Shown here: positions 9,821 through 18,373 of the stretch, piece after piece
How positions within the stretch are numbered: position 1 is the stretch's first letter
Layout: every line of letters begins with the position of its first letter
Assembly (NCBI RefSeq): GCF_001598235.1
Contig: NZ_BCYO01000024.1
Location: 1 to 61,326, forward strand
Direction: 5' to 3'
DNA from: Polaromonas jejuensis NBRC 106434
Lineage (GTDB): Bacteria > Pseudomonadota > Gammaproteobacteria > Burkholderiales > Burkholderiaceae_C
Length of the DNA: 61,326 bases
The notes under the pieces: generated by a model
Told to the model about the DNA's origin: nothing
The model's database searches: none
Seen by the model: the letters and a program-made list of their open reading frames with translations, nothing else
Position numbers and translations under genes: made by a program

Positions 9821-9839
9821 AAAGTCAACTCAATTGGCG

Positions 9840-10748
9840 ATGCCCGACCTCTCCACCCGGCAACTGCGTGCCTTTCTGGTGCTCGCCGACCAGCGCAGCT
9901 TCACGAAAGCGGCGGCGGCATGTCATTTGTCGCAGCCGGCATTCAGCGCGCTGATCCGCACGCTCGAACAGGCGCTCAACACCCGGCTGTTTGACCGCGA
10001 CACGCGCAGCGTGCAGCTCACGCCGGAAGGCCGTCTGTTCGAGCCTTCTGCGCGCCAGTTGCTCGGGGATTTCGGCGTGGCCGTCAACGACCTGAGCGAT
10101 CACGTTGAACGCCGCAAAGGCCGCGTGCATGTGGCGGCCCTGCCCTCGCTGGCGGCGGGCTGGCTGCCGGCGATATTTGCCGAGTTCAAAAAAGCCTGGC
10201 CCGGCATTGACCTCAACCTCAGCGACACCTTGTCGGACCCGTGCATAGAGCTGGTGCGCAGCGGCAAGGCCGACTTTGCCCTCGCCTCCACAGGCGCCAG
10301 CCACGCCGGCCTGAGTGCCCAACTGCTGTGCACGGACAGGTTTTACCTGGTGTGCCGCAAGGACCACCCGCTGGCAAGCGAAAAAGTGCTGACCCTGAAA
10401 AAGCTGGCGCCCCACCCCTTTATCCACATGTCACGCAACAGCAGCGTGCGCCAGGCACTCGATGCGGCGCTGCATCCCTTGCAGACCAACACGGTGCTTG
10501 AGGTCGAGCAGCTGGCCACGGTGGCGGGCATGGTCGAGGCCGGCCTGGGCATCAGCGTGGTGCCGGCGCTCACGCTGTTCCACTTTGAGCGCCAAAGCCT
10601 GGTGACCCGCCCCTTGGCCATCGCGGGCCTGACACGCAAGATTTACCTGGTGCGCAGGCAGCAGGGAAGCTTGTCTGCGGCTGCGTTGGCGCTGCATGAG
10701 CTGATTGTTGCGCGGATGGGGCCTGAGACCTATCTCAAAGGAATTTAG
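9840..10748 (+). CDS. LysR-family transcriptional regulator
   Basis: This 302-aa protein is a LysR-type activator: an N-terminal winged helix-turn-helix (TRQLRAFLVLADQRSFTKAA, then LSQPAFSALIRTLEQALNTR) followed by a periplasmic-binding-protein-like effector domain. It is divergent from the AtuA/Bug operon and probably controls it. ATG at 9840 is chosen; an in-frame TTG two codons upstream is possible. The stop codon TAG (10746-10748) directly touches the left end of the IS5-family element, so the native 3' flank has been replaced but the protein has full family length. Confidence 0.9.
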   Translation: MPDLSTRQLRAFLVLADQRSFTKAAAACHLSQPAFSALIRTLEQALNTRLFDRDTRSVQLTPEGRLFEPSARQLLGDFGVAVNDLSDHVERRKGRVHVAALPSLAAGWLPAIFAEFKKAWPGIDLNLSDTLSDPCIELVRSGKADFALASTGASHAGLSAQLLCTDRFYLVCRKDHPLASEKVLTLKKLAPHPFIHMSRNSSVRQALDAALHPLQTNTVLEVEQLATVAGMVEAGLGISVVPALTLFHFERQSLVTRPLAIAGLTRKIYLVRRQQGSLSAAALALHELIVARMGPETYLKGI

Positions 10749-11910
10749 GGTAATGCTGAACAAGTACCGTCAAAACGCCCGCTCGGGATGATGATGGTTC
10801 GATTACGAGCAAACAGGTCGCCAAGCGACCTCTCTTGTGGCCCATCCGACCTGTTTTGCAGGCCTACCGGCCCGCCTGCCGCCCTCATGGGCGCACCTGC
10901 GCCATCAGCCGTTGCCGGCCGAGGTAGAGGTTGGCCAGTGCCAAGGCCGTGAACGCCCGGGTCGCGTTCTTGGCAAGGCCCCGGTAGCGCACCTTGCCAA
11001 AGCCCCACAGCCGCTTGACCACGCCGAACACGTGCTCCACCCGCGAGCGGATGCGTGACTTGTTGCGGTTCTTGGCTCGGACTGCTTCATCAACGATGCC
11101 GCCTCGCCGGGTGCGCTGGTTCGTGAAGTCTTTGGCATTGGGCGCCTTGCCCTCGATCAGAGCCTTTTGGCTGGCATACGCCGAGTCACCGTAGACCCGC
11201 GTCTCGTTGCCGTGCAATAAATCAGGCAGCGGGTGTTTGTCATGCACGTTGGCCGCTGTGACCACGGCGCTGTGCGCCAGACCGCTTTGGCTGTCCGCGC
11301 CAATGTGCAGCTTCATGCCGAAATACCATTGCTTGCCCTTGCGGGTCTGGCGCATTTCGGGGTCGCGTGTCTTGTCCGCGTTCTTGGTCGAGCTGGGCGC
11401 GCCGATGATGGTGGCGTCCACGATGGTGCCGGTGTTGACCTTGAAGCCTCTGTCTTGCAGTTCCTGCCTCACCCGAGCGAACAGGGCCTCACCGAGCTTG
11501 TTGTCATTGAGCAGGCGGCGGAACTTGAGCAGGGTAGTGGCGTCGGGCACCGGCTCGCGGCCCAGATCGATGCCCACGAAACGGCGCAGGCTGGCGCTGT
11601 CGTACAGCGCCTCCTCGCAGGCCAGATCTGCCAGGTCGAACCAGTGTTGAATGAAATGGATGCGCAGCATGCGCTCCAAGCCGATGGGTGGACGGCCATT
11701 GCCGGCTTTGGGGTAATGCGGCTCGATGACTTCGCACAGCGCCGTCCACGGCACGATGGCCTCCATGGTCTTCAAGAACTCGTCTCGCCTCGTGGGCTTG
11801 CGGTGTTGTTCGAATCCCGATCCTTGATCGGCAGCCATGGCCAGGGTCTGTTGTTTCATCGTCAGGTAACGCTTCATGTGCGGTAGCCGTGGACCTTAAT
11901 CAGCATTGCC
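10749..11910 (-). mobile_element. IS5-family insertion sequence
   Basis: The element is 1162 bp with imperfect terminal inverted repeats: the left end starts GGTAATGCTGAACAAG and the right end, on the complementary strand, GGCAATGCTGATTAAG (about 16 of 20 positions match). One complete IS5-type transposase gene occupies most of it. Inside the left end there is a perfect 10-bp inverted repeat, AAACAGGTCG (10811-10820) and CGACCTGTTT (10847-10856). The left flank is TTAG, which fits the YTAR target of the IS5 group, but the right flank is ATAA, so no target duplication is visible. Confidence 0.88.
10885..11877 (-). CDS. IS5-family DDE transposase
   Basis: This 330-aa transposase appears intact. 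Catalytic residues are recognisable in TIVDATIIGAPSS (first Asp), VYGDSAYAS (second Asp) and RSRVEHVFGVVKR (Glu in the YREK-like helix). The N-terminal region EFLKTMEAIVPWTALCEVI is typical of the IS5 group. A second in-frame ATG at 11859 (MKQQTLAMAADQG) could be the true start; neither has a strong ribosome binding site. With no premature stop and recognisable ends, the element may still be mobile. Confidence 0.92.
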   Translation of the reverse strand: MKRYLTMKQQTLAMAADQGSGFEQHRKPTRRDEFLKTMEAIVPWTALCEVIEPHYPKAGNGRPPIGLERMLRIHFIQHWFDLADLACEEALYDSASLRRFVGIDLGREPVPDATTLLKFRRLLNDNKLGEALFARVRQELQDRGFKVNTGTIVDATIIGAPSSTKNADKTRDPEMRQTRKGKQWYFGMKLHIGADSQSGLAHSAVVTAANVHDKHPLPDLLHGNETRVYGDSAYASQKALIEGKAPNAKDFTNQRTRRGGIVDEAVRAKNRNKSRIRSRVEHVFGVVKRLWGFGKVRYRGLAKNATRAFTALALANLYLGRQRLMAQVRP

Positions 11911-11944
11911 ATAAGTCCAAGATTACGTTTATGACACAGTAAGA

Positions 11945-12820
11945 CTAGCCCCCCAGAGACACCGGCAGACGCAGATAGCGGACACCGTTGACCTCAGTCG
12001 GTGGCAACCGGCCACCACGGATATTGACCTGCAGGGCCGGCCAAAACAGCTTTGGCGTAGCAAGTGTGGCATCCCGAGCCCGGCGCATCTGGATGAAAAC
12101 GTCCTCGCCAATTCCATGGCCTACGTGGATATTCCCGGCTCGTTGTGCAGCGACGGTGGTGCAGGCAATTGCCACACGGCCGTCGGGCGGATAGTCATGA
12201 CACACGTACAAGCGCATATGCGGCGGCAGGCCGAGGATGCGCTGTATCGATGCGTACAGAGCCCGGGCGTCACCACCCGGGAAGTCACAGCGCGCGGTGC
12301 CGCAATCGGGCATAAAAAGTGTGTCGCCTACAAATACGGCATCGCCCACCACATAGGTAACACAGGCCGGCGTATGGCCCGGTGTGTGCCACGCCCTTGC
12401 CTCCACTGTGCCGATACAGAAAGCCTCATCGTCTGTGAATAGATGGTCGAACCGTTGCTCGTCATCGCCCAAGCTCTGGCCCAGTCGCTTGCTGAACACG
12501 GCCTGCACGACGGTTACTTGCTTGCCTATGGCAACCCTGCCACCGGTGTGGCGACGAAGGTAATCGGAAGCCGATAGATGGTCCGCGTGCACATGGGTTT
12601 CCAGTATCCATTCCACTTGTGCATTGAGTTCCTTTACGCGCTGCAACAAGAGGTCGGCACTGGCCGTGCTGCAACGCCCAGAGGCAATGTCGAAGTCCCA
12701 CACAGGGTCGATCAGAGCGCAGGCTCGGCTGAGCGGGTCCAACAGCAAGTAGCTGAACGTCGACGTCGCCGGGTCGAAGAAAGTCTCTACATGCAGGCCT
12801 GAAGCAATGGCATTGCTCAC
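11945..12820 (-). CDS. MBL-fold hydrolase of the persulfide dioxygenase / glyoxalase II type
   Basis: This 291-aa metallo-beta-lactamase-fold protein has the metal motif HVHADH (76-81), plus His149 (PGHTPA), Asp166 (GDTLF) and His208. The segments DCGTARCDFPGGDA and YVCHDY are those of ETHE1/Blh-type sulfur (persulfide) dioxygenases rather than plain glyoxalase II; that subfamily uses one iron to oxidise glutathione persulfide to sulfite. It is the last gene of the leftward operon. The GTG at 12820 is chosen because it overlaps the dadA-like stop as GTGA. In this context it could remove persulfide or sulfide released by the C-S lyase. The subfamily call is by motif only. Confidence 0.78.
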   Translation of the reverse strand: MSNAIASGLHVETFFDPATSTFSYLLLDPLSRACALIDPVWDFDIASGRCSTASADLLLQRVKELNAQVEWILETHVHADHLSASDYLRRHTGGRVAIGKQVTVVQAVFSKRLGQSLGDDEQRFDHLFTDDEAFCIGTVEARAWHTPGHTPACVTYVVGDAVFVGDTLFMPDCGTARCDFPGGDARALYASIQRILGLPPHMRLYVCHDYPPDGRVAIACTTVAAQRAGNIHVGHGIGEDVFIQMRRARDATLATPKLFWPALQVNIRGGRLPPTEVNGVRYLRLPVSLGG

Positions 12821-14097
12821 GGGTACCCCATCCCGAATCGTCCCGCCGTAAGCCCCTCCGTGTCGATCTCGGGCTGACGTCCCGAGACCATGTCGGCCAC
12901 GATTCGGCTGGTGCCGCAGGCCTGGGTCCATCCATTGGAGCCGTGGCCGCCGTTGAGGAACAGCCGGCCTATGCGGGTCGGCCCTAACACCGGAGGCCCG
13001 TCGGGAGTCATAGGCCGAAGCCCTGCCCAGAATTCGGTGCGAGCAAAATCGAGACCATTTGGAAGCAACTCCCGCGTCAGCCGCATTAGCAGTGCGCGCC
13101 GATCGTCTTGCAGTTGAAGATCATGACCCACCAACTCGGCCATGCCGGCCACCCGGATGCGATCGCCCAGGCGCGACACCATGATCTTGTGGTGCTCGTC
13201 CATGATGGCGACATGTGGCGCCAACGCGTCGTCGACGATGGGCACGGTGATCGAATAGCCTTTGAGTGGGTAGACCGGCAGGCGCAGGCCGAGCGGCCTC
13301 AGCAACGAGGGCGCCTGACTGCCCAGGGCTACCACATAAGCGTCGGCCTCCAGCCGCTCACCGACGCCAATATCGACGCCGGTGATGTCACCTCCGCAGT
13401 GCTGCAGCGCGCGCACCGACGTGTCGTAGCGGAACACCACTCCCCGGGCCTGCAAATACGCCGACAGCGAGGTGCAAAATTTATGGCTATCACCTGATGC
13501 ATCGGACGGCAGGTGCAGAGCGCCGATCCAGGGTTCGGACGAGGCTGCCAGAGCCGGTTCCACGGCGCTTGCATCGGCTGGATCCAGCATTTTCCACGGA
13601 ATGCCCAGTTCCTGCAGAGTACGAGCGGCTATGCGGCCTAGCTCCAGTTCCTGCGGCGTACGAAAAATTTGCAGTACGCCATTGCAGTGATAGTCGAAAC
13701 CATCCAAATCGGCTTCTTCTGCCAGCTTGCGCAGGCAAGCCAGGCTGTAATGCGCGACCCGCTGCATGCGGGCCTTGTTGACGCCGAAGCTATCTACATT
13801 GCAGTTGCCAGCCCATTGCCGAACCCAGCGCAAACGCTCGAGATCAGGCCACAGTGAAAAACGGACCGGTGAGTTCGGTTGCAGAGCCATTTTCAACACC
13901 TTGCCGACCATACCGGGCGCAGCCCATGGGCCAGCAAAACTGGGACACAACCCCCCAGCGTTGCCGTAACTGGTTTCCAGCCCAGGACCAGGCTGGCGCT
14001 CCACCACCGTCACCCTATGGCCATCGCGCCACAAGTAATAGGCTGTCGCGACGCCGACGACACCGGCGCCAAGAACTATCACACGCATGCCGCTCAT
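12817..14097 (-). CDS. dadA: D-amino-acid dehydrogenase (DadA-like FAD oxidoreductase)
   Basis: This 426-aa FAD-dependent oxidoreductase of the DAO/DadA family has a Rossmann dinucleotide motif at the N-terminus (VLGAGVVGVATAYYL) and the conserved start of DadA proteins (ETSYGNAGGLCPSFAGPWAAPG). It would deaminate a D-amino acid or a related imino acid to the 2-oxo acid, passing electrons to the respiratory chain. Its ATG overlaps the stop of the upstream Bug gene (ATGA), and its own stop overlaps the MBL start. No alanine racemase is adjacent, so it is not the usual dadAX alanine locus. Confidence 0.85.
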   Translation of the reverse strand: MSGMRVIVLGAGVVGVATAYYLWRDGHRVTVVERQPGPGLETSYGNAGGLCPSFAGPWAAPGMVGKVLKMALQPNSPVRFSLWPDLERLRWVRQWAGNCNVDSFGVNKARMQRVAHYSLACLRKLAEEADLDGFDYHCNGVLQIFRTPQELELGRIAARTLQELGIPWKMLDPADASAVEPALAASSEPWIGALHLPSDASGDSHKFCTSLSAYLQARGVVFRYDTSVRALQHCGGDITGVDIGVGERLEADAYVVALGSQAPSLLRPLGLRLPVYPLKGYSITVPIVDDALAPHVAIMDEHHKIMVSRLGDRIRVAGMAELVGHDLQLQDDRRALLMRLTRELLPNGLDFARTEFWAGLRPMTPDGPPVLGPTRIGRLFLNGGHGSNGWTQACGTSRIVADMVSGRQPEIDTEGLTAGRFGMGYP

Positions 14098-15095
14098 TCG
14101 ACCTTAATGTGAGCACTGTCGATGATGGTCTGGTAACGCTTGATCTCGACGCCGATGAACTTGTTGAAGTCCGTCGAGTTCTTGTAGGCAACATTGAAGC
14201 CAAAATCCGCCAGCTTGGCTGTCATCTCAGGCGACTCCATGATCTTGGCCGAGGCCGCCTCTAGTCTTTTCAATATTGGCGTGGGCAGGTTAGCCGGCGC
14301 CCAGAGGCCGTACCAGGAATAAAACTCGAAATCTTTCACACCCGACTCGCGCATGGTGGGAACATCGGGCAACAGTGGACTGCGTTCACGGCCCGTGACG
14401 GCCAGGGCTCGCAGCTTGCCCGCTTTGACGTTGGACAACGAAGACAGCATAGGGTCCATCATGCCCTGGACCTGGCCACCAATCAGGTCGGTCAGCGCGG
14501 GCCCGGCGCCCTTGTAGAGCGCGATCGGTAAGTTCAGGGGCTCAATGCCGGTCTCATACATGAACTGGGCGATGCCCAGGTGGCCAGCAGAGCCGAAGCC
14601 GCTAGTGACGAAACTATATCTTTCAGGATTTGCCTTCACCACCCTGATCAGCTCAGACACGGTCTTGGCCGGGACCTGCGGGTTGACGCTAAAGATCAAC
14701 GCGCCCTGCGCCAGCATGCTGATAGCAGTGAAGTCCTTGACTGCGTCGTACTTGATGGTTTTTTTGTACAGCAGCGGGTTGATGTTATGAATGGAGGCGT
14801 TGATGTACAAAGTGTAGCCATCGGGCACGGCGCGCGCCACCGTGCCGGCGCCAACCAGGCCGGAAGCGCCTGGACGGTTGTCGACCACGACTGACTGCTT
14901 GAGTTCCTTGCGCAGCATCTCGGCATAGGTGCGAGCCACACCGTCCACTGAGCCACCAGGCGCGTAGGGCACGACGATGGTGATAACGCGGGCGGGATAG
15001 TCCGTCTGGGCCAGCGCCGTGCACATGGGGACCACGGCGGCAGCCAGAGCGGCTAAGCCGGTGGCAACGAAAGAACGATGAGCAAAACGTTTCAT
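14094..15095 (-). CDS. Bug/TctC-family solute-binding protein
   Basis: This 333-aa orphan Bug receptor starts MKRFAHRSFVATGLAAL, a Sec signal cleaved near ALAQT, then DYPARVITIVVPYAPGGSVD. The start at 15095 has a good AAGGA box 5 bp upstream; an earlier in-frame Met at 15110 does not. It lies between the SDR gene and the dadA-like gene in one operon and overlaps the latter by 4 bp, so it probably binds the compound that the operon degrades. No TctAB permease is in the window. Confidence 0.9.
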   Translation of the reverse strand: MKRFAHRSFVATGLAALAAAVVPMCTALAQTDYPARVITIVVPYAPGGSVDGVARTYAEMLRKELKQSVVVDNRPGASGLVGAGTVARAVPDGYTLYINASIHNINPLLYKKTIKYDAVKDFTAISMLAQGALIFSVNPQVPAKTVSELIRVVKANPERYSFVTSGFGSAGHLGIAQFMYETGIEPLNLPIALYKGAGPALTDLIGGQVQGMMDPMLSSLSNVKAGKLRALAVTGRERSPLLPDVPTMRESGVKDFEFYSWYGLWAPANLPTPILKRLEAASAKIMESPEMTAKLADFGFNVAYKNSTDFNKFIGVEIKRYQTIIDSAHIKVE

Positions 15096-15162
15096 ACGTG
15101 TCCTTAACAAATCAGCAATAGAAATTAGCGGACTGTCTCCTGGCCCTGTTGTTATTCTTACG

Positions 15163-15942
15163 TCAGAATGTGCCCGGGTAGGCCGCCCCGTCGATCAGGA
15201 TGTTTTGGCCGCAGATGTACCCAGCATGAACAGAGCAGATGAAGCCGCAAAGGGCACCGAGTTCATCTGCCTCTCCATAGCGGCCCGCGGGGTTGTTGCT
15301 ACCACGCTCACGCCAGAGTTGATCGAAACTCTTGCCGGTGCTCTCCAGCATTCCTTCGATGTGGTGACGCTGAGCATCTGTGGCAAACACACCAGGCAGG
15401 AGGTTGTTGATGGTCACGTTGTGCCGCACTGTCTGCCGAGCCAGCCCGGCAGTGAATCCCACTAGGCCCGAACGCGCACCGTTAGACAAGCCTAACTCCA
15501 GTTGCGGCGTCTTTACACTGCGCGAAACGATGTTGACCACGCGACCGAACCGCCGCTCCATCATGCCGTCTACCGTGCGACGCATCATTTCGATAGGGCC
15601 GAGCATCATGGCATCGATGGCCGCATGCCAGTCGGCCGGTGTCCATGTCCGGAAATCGCCAGGAGCCGCACCGTCAGCGTTGTTAACCAGGATATCTGGC
15701 GCTGGGCAGGCTGCCAGCGCCGCATCGCGTCCGGCGTCCGTGGTGATGTTGGCCACCACATAGCGCACCTTCTGCCCCGACAACTGAGACAACTCGGCGG
15801 CGGCCTGGACTAACGTGGCCTCGGTGCGGGCGGCGATGACGACCTGAACGCCTTCCTGGGCCAGGCGTTGCGCGCAGGCGCGCCCCATGCCCTTGCTGCC
15901 GCCAAATACGAGGGCCGATTTACCGGCAATTCCGAGATCCAT
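15163..15942 (-). CDS. SDR-family oxidoreductase lacking the usual Tyr-Lys pair
   Basis: This 259-aa short-chain dehydrogenase-like protein has the nucleotide-binding GGSKGMG motif (14-20) and the NNADG stretch (87-91). Where classical members have YxxxK, it reads SNGAR (153-157), as in a sub-group of SDR proteins with LGLSNxAR. It may therefore not be a classical alcohol dehydrogenase; it may use another acid/base residue or be a dehydratase/isomerase. It is encoded 14 bp after the DapA-like gene and upstream of the Bug gene, in the same operon. Confidence 0.8.
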   Translation of the reverse strand: MDLGIAGKSALVFGGSKGMGRACAQRLAQEGVQVVIAARTEATLVQAAAELSQLSGQKVRYVVANITTDAGRDAALAACPAPDILVNNADGAAPGDFRTWTPADWHAAIDAMMLGPIEMMRRTVDGMMERRFGRVVNIVSRSVKTPQLELGLSNGARSGLVGFTAGLARQTVRHNVTINNLLPGVFATDAQRHHIEGMLESTGKSFDQLWRERGSNNPAGRYGEADELGALCGFICSVHAGYICGQNILIDGAAYPGTF

Positions 15943-15956
15943 GTCGTAACCTCCGC

Positions 15957-16892
15957 TTATGCAGCTTTAAGGGCCGGCGAACTCCAGCCGTACCGCTTGT
16001 CGAGTTCTAGTTCCTTGACGATGCGCAGACCCTTGGCTAGAGCTTCTCCTTCCAAACCCTTGAGCGGTTTGCGCAGGTCGCCAGAGGGCAGTCCCACGGC
16101 CTTCATCAGGGACTTGATGGCTACCGGGTTAACGGCGGAGTAGGAGTAGTGCAGCAACTGCAAATTGCGGAGGTACGTTTCGCGAAAGCTGATCGACATC
16201 TCGGGTGATGTCCAAGGCTTCGAGATTGTCGTGAGTTCGGCCGGTGCAATGTTGCCAGTCATGTTGGCCGTGCCGTGACCGCCCAAGCTCATGGTAGGCA
16301 CAACCAAGCCGAGGTTCGGCGAGTCGCAGCACATTACGGCTACGTCGGGACGGGCACGAAGCACCTGCGCAACCTGGCCCACACGCGTGGTGGACTCCTT
16401 GTGCACCACGTAGTTGGGGTGCTTGAAGATGCGCAGAAGATGATCCCAATGCAAATCTGTCTTTACACGCGGCGGATTGTTATATAGACCCAGCGGAAGG
16501 TCGGTGGCGTCCGCTACCTCGAGGAAGTAGCTCTCAATGTCTGACTCGGGGCCGCATATATAGGCTGGCGCGGCAAGAATGGCGCCGTCGGCACCATTGG
16601 CATTGGCGAAACGCAGGTAGTCGATGGTGGCCTCGGTATTGTTGCCAGTGCAGCCGTAGAAAAACTTCATCTTGCCGGTCTTCATCTTTGCCGTTTCGGC
16701 GATGATCGCGTGACGTTCTTGTTGCGACAGCATCGAGACCTCGCCTGTGGAGCCCATAATGAGCACGGCGCTGGTACCGTTGTCTTCTTGGAATTTCAGC
16801 AGTTCGCGGAACGCACCGAAGTCAGTGCTCCCGTCCTGGTTGAAAGGCGTGATTAACGCTACGAAGGAACCTTCTATTTTCATTTTACTCAT
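15957..16892 (-). CDS. Dihydrodipicolinate-synthase-family lyase/aldolase
   Basis: This 311-aa TIM-barrel protein of the DapA/NAL family forms a Schiff base with a 2-oxo acid. The Schiff-base lysine is Lys165 (VVHKESTT), the active-site tyrosine Tyr137 (LGLYNNPP), and the carboxylate-binding GSTGE is at 47-51. Because the gene sits with D-amino-acid dehydrogenase and C-S lyase genes rather than lysine genes, it is more likely a catabolic aldolase or deaminase acting on a 2-oxo acid product than a lysine biosynthesis enzyme. Its specificity cannot be read from sequence. Confidence 0.82.
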   Translation of the reverse strand: MSKMKIEGSFVALITPFNQDGSTDFGAFRELLKFQEDNGTSAVLIMGSTGEVSMLSQQERHAIIAETAKMKTGKMKFFYGCTGNNTEATIDYLRFANANGADGAILAAPAYICGPESDIESYFLEVADATDLPLGLYNNPPRVKTDLHWDHLLRIFKHPNYVVHKESTTRVGQVAQVLRARPDVAVMCCDSPNLGLVVPTMSLGGHGTANMTGNIAPAELTTISKPWTSPEMSISFRETYLRNLQLLHYSYSAVNPVAIKSLMKAVGLPSGDLRKPLKGLEGEALAKGLRIVKELELDKRYGWSSPALKAA

Positions 16893-16992
16893 GGTGTTTA
16901 ACTCTGGTAAGGTGTTAAAAAAGTGCCGTTAACTTAGAGGTGTCAGCGCGTGAAATTCGACTTTGCCGCTGCGAACTTATATTACGTGTAAA

Positions 16993-18195
16993 TTAGGCAT
17001 AGCTTTCCTCGGCAACACTCTGGACGCGCTGCAGGGCCTCGAATCCATGACGCAAGTCATCGATCAGGTCTTCAGTGTCCTCTAGTCCCACATGCAAGCG
17101 TAGTGCCAGCCCTTGGTAAGGCCAGCGCGCACCAACATGGGACTTGCCTGGTGTGAAGGGAATCGCCAGGCTCTCATAGCCACCCCATGACACACCCAGA
17201 CCGAAGTGCTGCAGGGCGTCCACGAATGCCGTCAGAGCTTTCTGCGACCTGGTCCGAAGCACAATCGCAAACAATCCGCAGGCACCGGTAAAGTCGCGCT
17301 TCCAAAGTACGTGGCCCGGGTGGGACGGCAATCCTGGGTGCAATACGACCTCAACATCGGGCTGATCTTCCAGCCACTGCGCGATGCGCAGGCCAGAAGC
17401 GCCGTGTTGCTGTAAGCGTACACCCATCGTGCGCAGGCCACGCAATGCTAGGTAAATCTCGTCCGGCCCGGCAGTCTGGCCCATGTCGTAGGTGGCCTGT
17501 TTCACCTTTAGCCACGTTTCGCGAGTGCACGTAGCGATGCCGAGCATGGCGTCCGAATGTCCGACGATGTATTTGGTGGCCGCCTGAATGGATACGTCAA
17601 CGCCATGCTCGAAGGGCTTGAAGAAAAGAGGAGTGCCCCAGGTGTTATCCATCACGACCACCGCGCCCTGCGCGTGGGCTACGGCAGCAATGGCAGGGAC
17701 ATCCTGGATTTCGAAGGTTTCTGAGCCTGGCGACTCCACATAAACCACACGGGTGTTGGGACGCATCAAAGTGTCGATGCCACAGGCTACGAGCGGGTCG
17801 TAGCAGGTAACCTCGACGTCGTAACGTGCTAGCACCTGCATAAGAAACGTGCGCGTCGGTGAATACGCGCTATCGGGGACCAATACATGGTCGCCCGCAG
17901 CCAACAGCGCCGTGAGCACAGTGGCAATTGCGGCCAGACCAGACGGGTAGACCAGGGAACGGTAGCCGCCTTCGATTGCGGCAACCGCTTCCTCGAGCGC
18001 GTGGGTAGTGGGTGTTCCGAAGCGCCCATAGGTACTGGCTCCGACTTGGTCGGCAGCCCGGGCACGCTTCATTGCATCCCACTCTGCCATAGAGTCAGCC
18101 AGGATAGTGGATGCCCGGAAGATCGGCGTGTTCACAACGCCAGCAAAACGTTCTGGGTGGCGTCCTGCGGACACCAGCTGCGTATTACTTTTCAT
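16993..18195 (-). CDS. PLP-dependent cystathionine beta-lyase-like C-S lyase (copy 1)
   Basis: This 400-aa enzyme of the Cys/Met metabolism PLP family resembles MetC. The PLP lysine is Lys208 (AATKYIVGHSD) and the ring-binding Asp is in MDNTWGTP (about 183). It would cleave the C-S bond of a cysteine-derived thioether (cystathionine, lanthionine, a cysteine conjugate or S-oxide) to pyruvate, ammonia and a thiol. The start at 18195 has GGAG upstream; a longer frame to 18318 would run through the operator region. It heads the leftward operon, divergent from the Lrp gene, and is closely similar by eye to copy 2 at 25427-26623. Confidence 0.85.
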   Translation of the reverse strand: MKSNTQLVSAGRHPERFAGVVNTPIFRASTILADSMAEWDAMKRARAADQVGASTYGRFGTPTTHALEEAVAAIEGGYRSLVYPSGLAAIATVLTALLAAGDHVLVPDSAYSPTRTFLMQVLARYDVEVTCYDPLVACGIDTLMRPNTRVVYVESPGSETFEIQDVPAIAAVAHAQGAVVVMDNTWGTPLFFKPFEHGVDVSIQAATKYIVGHSDAMLGIATCTRETWLKVKQATYDMGQTAGPDEIYLALRGLRTMGVRLQQHGASGLRIAQWLEDQPDVEVVLHPGLPSHPGHVLWKRDFTGACGLFAIVLRTRSQKALTAFVDALQHFGLGVSWGGYESLAIPFTPGKSHVGARWPYQGLALRLHVGLEDTEDLIDDLRHGFEALQRVQSVAEESYA

Positions 18196-18290
18196 GATCA
18201 ATTTACTCCGGTAATGCGCAGACTGCGGCGACTTGCCAATCGATGCGCTTTGCACTTGTTGATGGCGTAAGTCTAGGACCGGGCGTGATG

Positions 18291-18346
18291 AAATATTTTC
18301 CATATTCTGACTCCGCAAGAATGCGCAAGAGAAAAATATTTACCAT
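18291..18346. promoter_or_regulatory. Direct-repeat operator between the C-S lyase and Lrp genes
   Basis: AAATATTTTCCAT (18291-18303) recurs as AAATATTTACCAT (18334-18346), 12 of 13 identical and 43 bp apart, about four helical turns. Each contains the self-complementary AAATATTT. Lrp-family proteins bind several phased AT-rich sites, and the adjacent Lrp gene makes this the likely control region for both divergent transcripts. Confidence 0.5.
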
Positions 18347-18373
18347 GAGTGCTTTAACAATGAGGTTATCACC

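Noticed and set aside
11945..16892. Reading the DadA-like plus DapA-like genes as a trans-4-hydroxyproline pathway
   Set aside because: That pathway needs a hydroxyproline 2-epimerase and a 2-oxoglutarate-semialdehyde dehydrogenase, and neither is here; the C-S lyase, persulfide dioxygenase and S-oxide reductase fit a sulfur compound better. It stays a secondary possibility.
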